Shown one piece after another: positions 1 to 6,161 of a stretch of DNA of 15,017 nucleotides. Below the pieces are notes generated by a model. The model saw only the letters and a list, made by a program, of their open reading frames with translations, had not been told where the DNA came from and ran no database searches. Where the stretch lies: assembly GCA_026982235.1 (NCBI GenBank), contig JALSHM010000307.1, positions 1 to 15,017 on the forward strand, written 5' to 3'. Each line of letters begins with the position of its first letter. The stretch's first letter is position 1. Origin of the DNA: Robiginitomaculum sp. Its GTDB lineage: Bacteria > Pseudomonadota > Alphaproteobacteria > Caulobacterales > Maricaulaceae. The translations under genes and the position numbers were made by a program.

Positions 1-1077
1 AGCGGGACTTTTCGTTTTCTCCCACTCAAAATTATACAGGTTTTCTACGAAATTATTGCTCCAAGCCGTCGGGGTCGCTGTCCAAATACCCTCAAAGCCA
101 CTGGTGAAAGTATCTGGCCCCTTGCCCGTTCCGCATTTACTCGTCCAACCAAAGCCCTGCTTCTCAACACCCTCAGCAGCAGGCTCTGGCCCGACACAGC
201 CCTCAGCCTTTGTCGCACCGTGCAGCTTGCCGATTGTGTGGCCACCAACGATAAGCGCAACAGTATCTTCATCATTCATACCCATACGCGCAAATGTTGT
301 ACGAATATCGTGCGCAGAAGCGAGAATATCCGGATTACCATCAGGCCCTTCGGGGTTTACATATATGAGCCCCATTTGAGAGGCGGCTAAGTCGCCCTCT
401 AATTCCCTATCCTTTGAAAACCGTTCGGAGTCTAAGAATTTTGTCTCAGGCCCCCAATATACCAATTCAGGCTCCCAGGCATCAACGCGCCCGCCAGCAA
501 AGCCAGCGAGTTCAAGACCTCCTTGTTCTAGGGCAACATTCCCAGCTAAAATCATGAGATCTGACCAAGATAGGTTTTGTCCATATTTTTGCTTAATGGG
601 TAATAAGAGACGGCGTGCTTTGTCCAAATTGGCATTATCAGGCCAGCTATTGAGCGGCTCAAACCGTTGCTGCCCGCCATCGGAGCCACCGCGTCCATCA
701 CCAGCACGATAAGTCCCCGCACTGTGCCATGCCATACGGATAAACAAACCTGCATAACTACCATGATCCGCAGGCCACCAATCTTGTGAGCTTGTCAGTA
801 TATTGGCTATGTCGGCCTTAACGGCCTTAATATCTAATTTCGCAAAAGCTTCAGCATAATTAAAATCAGGATTAGGGTTTGCTGTATATGTATTTTGACG
901 CAACCGCGTTAAATCAACTTGGTCAGGCCACCAAAAATTTGGTGATTTGGGTATGCCTTCGGACTGTACTGGCCGCTTGCCCATTGAAGGGGGCTTCATA
1001 CCGGGAGGCGTAGCGCTAGCCACCCCAAACATTAAAACTGTAGAGGACAATAAGGCAAATTTTAGTATCGACTTCAT
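1..1077 (-). CDS. katG: Catalase-peroxidase KatG, exported form (N-terminal 359 residues; 3' end outside window)
   Basis: Bifunctional haem enzyme that removes H2O2 by catalase and peroxidase reactions. Translating the minus strand from ATG 1077 gives 359 residues open to the window edge, about half of the family's usual 720-750. The whole N-terminal catalytic domain core is present: distal Arg114, Trp117 and His118 (in RMAWHSAGTYR), Tyr239 (GLIYVNPEGP) and Met265, which with Trp117 should form the Met-Tyr-Trp adduct, and proximal haem ligand His280 (GGHTIGKLHGA). Spacings match M. tuberculosis KatG W107/Y229/M255/H270 with a constant offset of 10. Residues 1-23 look like a Sec signal peptide: Lys3 and Lys6, a hydrophobic FALLSSTVLMFGVA core, then ASA before Thr24. 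The protein is therefore predicted to be periplasmic, unlike most cytoplasmic KatGs. An AAAGGA ribosome site lies 7 nt before the ATG. oxyR is next upstream on the same strand. Identification is very secure; export is inferred. Confidence 0.97.
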   Translation of the reverse strand, partial: MKSILKFALLSSTVLMFGVASATPPGMKPPSMGKRPVQSEGIPKSPNFWWPDQVDLTRLRQNTYTANPNPDFNYAEAFAKLDIKAVKADIANILTSSQDWWPADHGSYAGLFIRMAWHSAGTYRAGDGRGGSDGGQQRFEPLNSWPDNANLDKARRLLLPIKQKYGQNLSWSDLMILAGNVALEQGGLELAGFAGGRVDAWEPELVYWGPETKFLDSERFSKDRELEGDLAASQMGLIYVNPEGPDGNPDILASAHDIRTTFARMGMNDEDTVALIVGGHTIGKLHGATKAEGCVGPEPAAEGVEKQGFGWTSKCGTGKGPDTFTSGFEGIWTATPTAWSNNFVENLYNFEWEKTKSPA

Positions 1078-1106
1078 GACTAATTCCTTTGTTAAATTCA
1101 TGCGTC

Positions 1107-1125
1107 CCCGAAAATATTTTCTGGG
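1107..1125. repeat. Palindrome in the katG 5' leader
   Basis: A perfect 12-bp palindrome GAAAATATTTTC (1110-1121) is flanked by CCC on the left and GGG on the right, with one mismatch between core and flank. It lies about 30 bp upstream of the katG ATG, just before the ribosome site. It could be a protein-binding dyad or a leader hairpin. Nothing in the sequence decides which. Confidence 0.4.
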
Positions 1126-1208
1126 TCCGTATTTCCATTTCGTGAAAACAATTTCTCACATTAAAGATGACCTTATCGGCACATTGTGAAGAAGTAAATT
1201 CGAACATT

Positions 1209-1237
1209 CTTATGGTAATGATAAGCAAAACATATGA
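1209..1237. promoter_or_regulatory. Candidate OxyR operator upstream of katG
   Basis: CTTAT, 7 bases, ATAAG forms a dyad at 1209-1225 with the T-N11-A shape of LysR-family sites. With ATAT at 1232-1235 it gives TTAT-N7-ATAA-N7-ATAT, the 11-bp period of the known OxyR pattern ATAG-N7-CTAT. On the plus strand, TAATGATAAGCA (1216-1227), five bases, then TATGAA (1233-1238) recurs in inverted orientation at the oxyR start. The site lies about 130-160 bp before the katG ATG. OxyR binding is inferred. Confidence 0.5.
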
Positions 1238-1256
1238 AACTTGCATTGGTTTTTAT

Positions 1257-1296
1257 GAAGCCGTGCATAGTTTTCTTAAATTTGAAGCACGGATTC
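1257..1296 (-). terminator. Inverted repeat abutting the oxyR stop, possible weak terminator
   Basis: GAA-g-CCGTGC (1257-1266) pairs with GCACGG-a-TTC (1287-1296), giving nine pairs with one mismatch and a 20-nt loop directly after the oxyR TGA. No U-run follows on the minus strand, so it is not a canonical intrinsic terminator. It could attenuate read-through into katG or protect the transcript end. Confidence 0.3.
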
Positions 1297-2199
1297 TCAA
1301 CAATGTTGTTGTGCTTGGGCATTTTTGACAATCAGCTTGGCAATTTTCTCTAATAATATGACACGGGGATAGTTTTTACGATAGGTTAGATATAAGCGTC
1401 TTGAAGCGCCAGCGTCCTCTAACTTTCTAATCACCACATTTTCATGAAATTGCGCTTGCTTGCTCACGGCCATATCTGGTGCCAATGTTATACCTTGCCC
1501 GCCCGCCACCAGGTTTAGGAGCGTGGTTAAATTGGTGACTTGCATTTCTTTATCAGAAAGTGGCGTCAAGAGTTTACACACATCCATAGCTTGGTCACGA
1601 AAGCAATGTCCTTCAGTCAGGAGCAATAATTCATCGAGTGGTAAATCGGCAGTATATATTTTCTTTTTACGCGCCAGATCATGGCTTTTAGGCATCACTA
1701 CCCAAAAAGGGTCATCAAACAATTTTATATATGCGAGCCGAGTGCTATCAGGCTCGGTTGCCAAAATCCCTGCATCTAGCCCACCTGTAAGTATGGCCTG
1801 CTCTAATTGCGTGGTTACGCGCTCTTCGAAATAGACGGACAGCTTGGGAAACTCAATTTGCACCTGCCCAAATAGGCATTCCACCAAATACGGTGCGATA
1901 GTCGGAATTGCCCCAATACGAAATGCACCTGCGAATGGGTCACTAGCCGCATCGGCCACCAAACGCATTTGCGCGATTACCGATAAGGCCTGATCTGCCA
2001 AACTTATGATTTCCTGGCCGATATTTGTAACCCGTACAGAGCGATTATCGCGTTCAAACAAGATAATGCCCAGCTCTTGCTCCAGCTTCTTAATTTGCCC
2101 AGACAATGCAGGTTGGCTGACATTGCAGTGGGCAGCAGCTTTACCGAAATGAGCAAATTTGGCCACCGCCTGTATATATTCCAAATCTCGAAGGTTCAT
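1297..2199 (-). CDS. oxyR: LysR-family peroxide sensor and transcriptional regulator OxyR
   Basis: DNA-binding activator that senses H2O2 by forming an intramolecular disulfide. The 300-residue protein opens MNLRDLEYIQAVAK, like E. coli OxyR, with a winged helix-turn-helix at about residues 1-60 (CNVSQPALSGQIKKLEQELG). A LysR substrate-binding-type regulatory domain follows from about residue 90. In the motif EGHCFRDQAMDVC the redox cysteines fall at residues 199 and 208, exactly the E. coli numbers. That supports ATG 2199 over the TTG six bases upstream. No clear Shine-Dalgarno precedes either start. It lies 94 bp downstream of mfd and directly upstream of katG on the same strand, the expected target. 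Its own start region carries the motif also found before katG, which suggests autoregulation. Function is very likely; regulation of katG is inferred. Confidence 0.95.
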   Translation of the reverse strand: MNLRDLEYIQAVAKFAHFGKAAAHCNVSQPALSGQIKKLEQELGIILFERDNRSVRVTNIGQEIISLADQALSVIAQMRLVADAASDPFAGAFRIGAIPTIAPYLVECLFGQVQIEFPKLSVYFEERVTTQLEQAILTGGLDAGILATEPDSTRLAYIKLFDDPFWVVMPKSHDLARKKKIYTADLPLDELLLLTEGHCFRDQAMDVCKLLTPLSDKEMQVTNLTTLLNLVAGGQGITLAPDMAVSKQAQFHENVVIRKLEDAGASRRLYLTYRKNYPRVILLEKIAKLIVKNAQAQQHC

Positions 2200-2217
2200 A
2201 GCCAATGCTTATCATTA
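2193..2217. promoter_or_regulatory. Candidate OxyR autoregulatory site overlapping the oxyR start
   Basis: On the minus strand TAATGATAAGCA (2217-2206), five bases, then TATGAA ends inside the first oxyR codons. It contains ATAA-N7-CTAT (2212-2198), matching seven of the eight fixed bases of the OxyR half-site ATAG-N7-CTAT. The same arrangement, with the same five-base gap, lies upstream of katG. Overlap with the start codon would suit autorepression. Binding is inferred. Confidence 0.45.
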
Positions 2218-2293
2218 AAATGTATTCATTCCGCAATACTAATAATCAGATTGACACAAAACACAAGCAAAACTGATAGAATGGTAAAAGCCT

Positions 2294-5200
2294 CTAACCG
2301 CGCACCAAAATCTTCAATGTCTGCTCTACCGTATCTAGCCTGACCTTTGGGTCGTGCAAATGTGCGGGGACGAATATGGTTTGATCCGCCCGCAAGCGCC
2401 AATTTGGGTGGGACTGCATAGCGCCGAGGATAACTGCTGGGTCTTTGATGTCTTGGTGGCGGAATGTGAAGACTACGCCCTTTGGCCCTGCGTCAATTTT
2501 CGCAACTTTGGCCGTACGGGCGAGGCGCTTAATGGACATGACCTGCAACAGATAATGCACTTCTTGCGGGAGCGGGCCAAAGCGGTCAATCAACTCTGCG
2601 GCGAAGGCATCGCCGGCTTGCGCGTCTTCTAGCTCGGACAAGCGGCGATAAAGGGACAGGCGCACATGCAGGTCTTCCACATAGCTCTCAGGTATCAAAA
2701 TCGGCACACCAACATTAACCAATGGCGACCAAGACCGGCTAGTAACACTTTCATCTTCGCGCAGTTCAGCTACGGCTTCTTCGAGCATATGTTGATAAAG
2801 TTCCACGCCTAAGTCCTTGATATGACCGGATTGTTCTTCGCCCAGCGGATTACCGCCGCCGCGCATATCCAGATCATGACTGGCCAAAGAGAAGCCTGCG
2901 CCGAGCGTGTCTAGTGACTGCAATATTTTGAGCCTTTGTAGCCCGCCCTTGGTCATAATGTGTTGCTGTGGTGTTGTCATATAGGCATAGGCACGAACCT
3001 TGGAGCGCCCGACCCGACCGCGCATTTGATAAAGTTGCGCCAGACCAAATCTATCGGCACGGTAAACTATCATAGTATTGGCAGCGGGAATATCCAGCCC
3101 GCTTTCAATAATGGATGTAGAGAGAAGCACATCATATTTACGGTCATAAAATGCGGTCATCACGTCCTCAAGGGCGGATGGTTTCATCTGGCCGTGAGCC
3201 ATGACATAGCTAATTTCGGGCACAAATTTGCGCAAGAAGTCCTCACAGCGGCGCAAATCCGCAATGCGCGGCACCACGAAAAAGCTTTGCCCGCCCCGAT
3301 AGCGTTCGCGCAACAAAGCTTCGCGCAAAATGACCATATCCCACGGCGTGATATAGGTACGCACCGCCAAACGGTCCACGGGCGGGGTTGAAATAAGCGA
3401 CAAATCCCGAATGCCCGACAGTGCCATTTGTAGCGTACGTGGGATTGGGGTGGCTGTTAGGGTCAAGACATGAATATTTGCTTGCAATGCTTTAAGCCGT
3501 TCTTTGTGCCCGACCCCAAATCTCTGCTCCTCATCGACAATCAGCAAGCCTAAATCTGCGAATTTAACCGTCTTGGCCAACAAAGCATGGGTACCGATAA
3601 TAATATCGCATTGCCCATTTGCCAATTCTTCTCGCGCCGTTTTGGCGTCTTTGGCGCTCACCAAGCGCGAAAGTTGGTGGATTTTTATGGGCAAGCCTTT
3701 AAAACGCTCTGTGAAAGTCATAAAATGTTGGCGCGACAGCACGGTCGTCGGCGCCACGACCGCCACTTGTTGCCCGCTCATAGCCATAAGATAGGCGGCG
3801 CGCAAAGCCACTTCGGTTTTGCCAAAGCCAACATCGCCGCATACCAGCCTGTCCATAGGACGGCCACGGGTCAGATCGCCAACCACATCTTCGATTGCCC
3901 CCATCTGGTCTTCGGTCTCGACATAAGGGAAGCGGGCGCAGAACTCTGCATATTCGCCTTCATTGACCACGACAGGGTCACAGGTTTTTAGGGCGCGGGC
4001 AGCGGCGATTTTAATCAAGCGCCCCGCCATGTCTTTTAGGCGTTGCTTGGCCTTGGCCTTGCGCGATTGCCACGCCGTACCACCGAGCCTATCCAGTACT
4101 TGGTTCTCACTACCCGCCCCATACCGAGACAGAAGCTCAATATTCTCCACGGGCAGATAAAGCGTGCTCCCGCCTGCATATTCGATCTCAAGACAATCAT
4201 GGGGCGCATCTTGCACGGGCAGGGTTTTCAGGCCGATATATCGCCCCAAGCCGTGGTCAATATGAATGACCAAATCACCCTCAGACAGCGCCGAAACTTC
4301 GGCTATAAAATTCTTGCCCTTACGACGACGACCACGGCGCACCAAGCGATCCCCAAGAATATCTTGCTCGCTCAATATACTGAGGTCACCAAAGCTAAAT
4401 CCGTTCTCTACGGGCAGGACAATGCGCTTAATCTGCCCCGGTTTAAGCCCGGCAATATCGCCAGCCGCATCTATTGAGCCAATAACCAAATCATGGTCTG
4501 CAAACACACCGCCGAGCCGCTCGCTAGAGCCGTCCGTCCACGATGCCAGCAAGACTTTTTGGCCAGATTTCGCCAGTTTTTTGAGATGTTTGGCGGCGAT
4601 TTCAAAGACATTCATCCCCTCTGTTTGCCGTTCCTGAGAGAAATTTCGGGCAGGTTTCGCCCCCATATTCATGGTGTTTTGAGACACCGCTAAAGAAAAA
4701 AGCGAGTGATTACGTGTGGTTAGACTGGATTGCTGATCTGCCAACCCCTCACTGGTCAAATAAAGCCGCTCTGGTGGTAATGCCCGATAGGCCGAATCTT
4801 CGCCCTCGTACTCAGTGCGAGCTTGATAATAGTCTGCAATCAATTTATCCCGTTCGGCTCCGGCCTCAGCGCACAGCGCATCATAGGCCCATAAAGTCGT
4901 ATCTGGCACATAATCAAACAAGGTTTCGAGCCTTTCCGTGAACAAGGGCAACCAATGTTCTAGCCCCTGATAGCGGATGCCTTGGCTAACTGCCGCATAG
5001 AGCGGATCATTGCTCAGCCCGCCGCCAAAAGCCGCAATATAAGATGTGCGGAATTTGGCGATTGATTGTGGGTTGAGGAAAACCTCGCTTACGGGTGCAA
5101 GATCTATACATGTGTGGCTCGCCAATGAGCGCTGGCTATCCGCATCAAATGAACGCAGGCTCTCTAACTCATCGCCAAAGAAGTCCAACCGGACCGGCTC

Positions 5201-5746
5201 ATCAAAGCCCGGCGGAAACACATCAACCAGAGAACCACGCAGGGCGTAATCCCCCGGTTCAATCACGGTAGAGGCGCGCGTATAGCCGTTCATGGAGAAA
5301 TATTGTTCTAAGTCTTCGCGCTTAATCTGCTCACCGGGCACAAGCCTCAGCCCGGCTTTGCCCATAACGGCACGCGGCGGTACTTTTTGGGTTAGGGCGT
5401 TGATTGTGGTCACCAAAATAGTCGGTTTATCTGCTTGCAAATGCAAAAGCCTGTGCAAGCACCCTGCCCGTCTGGCGGCGATCATACGGCTCGGCGATAT
5501 GCGGTCATAGGGCAAGCAGTCCCAAGACGGAAATTGCAACACCTCAATATCCACATCCAAGCCTTGGGCAAAAAACGAGACGGCACTGCGAAACGCCACG
5601 GCGCGGGCTTCATCTCGTGCTACAAATATGTTCAACCCGCCTCTACGCTTTGCCGCCTGTGCAAATATATAGGCATCAGCCCCCTCGGCCAATTCCCCAA
5701 CCTGCCAAGCCCCCTTGGCGTCTGCATATGTCTGAACGGCTTGCAT
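2294..5746 (-). CDS. mfd: Transcription-repair coupling factor Mfd
   Basis: ATP-dependent DNA translocase that removes RNA polymerase stalled at lesions and recruits UvrA. The length of 1150 aa is normal for the family. Order along the protein: a UvrB-like N-terminal module (about 1-330) with PSWDCLPYDR near 73-82; a linker; the RNA polymerase-interacting CarD-like domain (about 486-545, GDLVIHIDHGLGRYIGL); and a RecG-like translocase with Walker A GDVGFGKTE at 637-645, DEEQ at 738-741 and TATPIPRTLQ at 764-773. The QMRGRVGR motif VI region is near 907-914, and a C-terminal TRCF domain covers about 1010-1150 (ELIDRFGPLP). All helicase motifs look intact. Its ATG shares one base with the sdhE TAA (TAATG), so translation should be coupled to sdhE. 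oxyR follows after 94 bp. Identification is secure. Confidence 0.98.
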   Translation of the reverse strand: MQAVQTYADAKGAWQVGELAEGADAYIFAQAAKRRGGLNIFVARDEARAVAFRSAVSFFAQGLDVDIEVLQFPSWDCLPYDRISPSRMIAARRAGCLHRLLHLQADKPTILVTTINALTQKVPPRAVMGKAGLRLVPGEQIKREDLEQYFSMNGYTRASTVIEPGDYALRGSLVDVFPPGFDEPVRLDFFGDELESLRSFDADSQRSLASHTCIDLAPVSEVFLNPQSIAKFRTSYIAAFGGGLSNDPLYAAVSQGIRYQGLEHWLPLFTERLETLFDYVPDTTLWAYDALCAEAGAERDKLIADYYQARTEYEGEDSAYRALPPERLYLTSEGLADQQSSLTTRNHSLFSLAVSQNTMNMGAKPARNFSQERQTEGMNVFEIAAKHLKKLAKSGQKVLLASWTDGSSERLGGVFADHDLVIGSIDAAGDIAGLKPGQIKRIVLPVENGFSFGDLSILSEQDILGDRLVRRGRRRKGKNFIAEVSALSEGDLVIHIDHGLGRYIGLKTLPVQDAPHDCLEIEYAGGSTLYLPVENIELLSRYGAGSENQVLDRLGGTAWQSRKAKAKQRLKDMAGRLIKIAAARALKTCDPVVVNEGEYAEFCARFPYVETEDQMGAIEDVVGDLTRGRPMDRLVCGDVGFGKTEVALRAAYLMAMSGQQVAVVAPTTVLSRQHFMTFTERFKGLPIKIHQLSRLVSAKDAKTAREELANGQCDIIIGTHALLAKTVKFADLGLLIVDEEQRFGVGHKERLKALQANIHVLTLTATPIPRTLQMALSGIRDLSLISTPPVDRLAVRTYITPWDMVILREALLRERYRGGQSFFVVPRIADLRRCEDFLRKFVPEISYVMAHGQMKPSALEDVMTAFYDRKYDVLLSTSIIESGLDIPAANTMIVYRADRFGLAQLYQMRGRVGRSKVRAYAYMTTPQQHIMTKGGLQRLKILQSLDTLGAGFSLASHDLDMRGGGNPLGEEQSGHIKDLGVELYQHMLEEAVAELREDESVTSRSWSPLVNVGVPILIPESYVEDLHVRLSLYRRLSELEDAQAGDAFAAELIDRFGPLPQEVHYLLQVMSIKRLARTAKVAKIDAGPKGVVFTFRHQDIKDPAVILGAMQSHPNWRLRADQTIFVPAHLHDPKVRLDTVEQTLKILVRG

Positions 5747-6009
5747 TATTTCAAAATATCAGGCGTGAAGTTTTTCAGCTTGGTGAATAACGGCGTATCA
5801 AATTCAGTGGGTGTTGGTTGCGCGCCTGTTATCCAGTCATAAATATCGTGGTCTTTTTCTTCGAGCAAGGCTTCGAATTGCCCTAGTTCCATATCATTTA
5901 ACCCCGCCGCATGGGCTTTAGCAAAGCCGCCCAAGATAAGGTCAACCTCTTTAAACCCGCGATAATTGGCGCGGTGAACCAGTTTTTTTATGCGTAATGC
6001 ATCAATCAT
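5746..6009 (-). CDS. sdhE: Succinate dehydrogenase assembly factor SdhE (DUF339/YgfY)
   Basis: Small cytoplasmic factor that promotes covalent FAD attachment to the flavoprotein subunit SdhA of complex II. The 87-residue protein carries the family's RGxxE motif (YRGFKEVDLILGGF, near residues 16-30) and the acidic DHDIYDW stretch (about 52-58) that matches the family's DPDLFNW. The longest frame begins at a TTG 72 bases further upstream and would cross the intergenic palindrome. I chose ATG 6009 because AGAGG (6015-6019) sits five bases before it and family members begin here. The TAA overlaps the mfd ATG, making an sdhE-mfd operon. The gene diverges from recG. Identification is firm from the motif, size and context. 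Confidence 0.92.
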   Translation of the reverse strand: MIDALRIKKLVHRANYRGFKEVDLILGGFAKAHAAGLNDMELGQFEALLEEKDHDIYDWITGAQPTPTEFDTPLFTKLKNFTPDILK

Positions 6010-6030
6010 AAAAACCTCTAACTCCCTATT

Positions 6031-6058
6031 TGTCATCCCGGGCAAGCCCGGGATGACA
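6031..6058. repeat. Perfect 28-bp palindromic intergenic element
   Basis: Arms TGTCATCCCGGGC (6031-6043) and GCCCGGGATGACA (6046-6058) are exact reverse complements separated by two bases. It sits in the sdhE/recG divergent region, about 21 bp upstream of the sdhE start, so the sdhE leader would fold into a 13-bp hairpin. The TCAT-n-CCCGG core resembles the left half of the compound element at 8261-8387. I infer a small dispersed REP-like family. No U-run follows on either strand. Confidence 0.75.
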
Positions 6059-6161
6059 TGATTTGGGCGTTGATTCTCCAAAAAACAAACACCTAAACAT
6101 ATGCGGCTTCATAGTCTATGATTTACTTGATGTCAGCGACAACCTTGTTCAAAATGAAATT

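Larger units (their letters stand above)
1078..1296 (-). promoter_or_regulatory. katG upstream region (oxyR-katG intergenic)
   Basis: This 219-bp stretch carries no credible gene and is AT-rich. Reading towards katG it holds an inverted repeat just after the oxyR stop, a candidate OxyR site at 1209-1237, a palindrome in the leader at 1107-1125, and the AAAGGA ribosome site at 1085-1090. I could not pick confident -35 and -10 boxes. An independent, peroxide-inducible katG promoter is the likely reading. Confidence 0.6.

Noticed and set aside
947..1246. Small open frames on both strands around the katG start
   Set aside because: One overlaps the katG 5' end antisense, the other crosses the leader; neither has recognisable features.
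2354..5842. Many plus-strand open frames of 65-144 codons inside mfd
   Set aside because: They lie antisense to a well-conserved 1150-residue gene, have no family features or ribosome sites, and are composition shadows.
6010..6081. N-terminal extension of sdhE from a TTG start
   Set aside because: It is translated from the palindromic repeat, lacks family similarity, and ATG 6009 has a good ribosome site.
6063..6161. N-terminal extension of RecG from a TTG start
   Set aside because: The extra 33 residues do not resemble RecG, and the ATG at 6162 matches the family's first residues.
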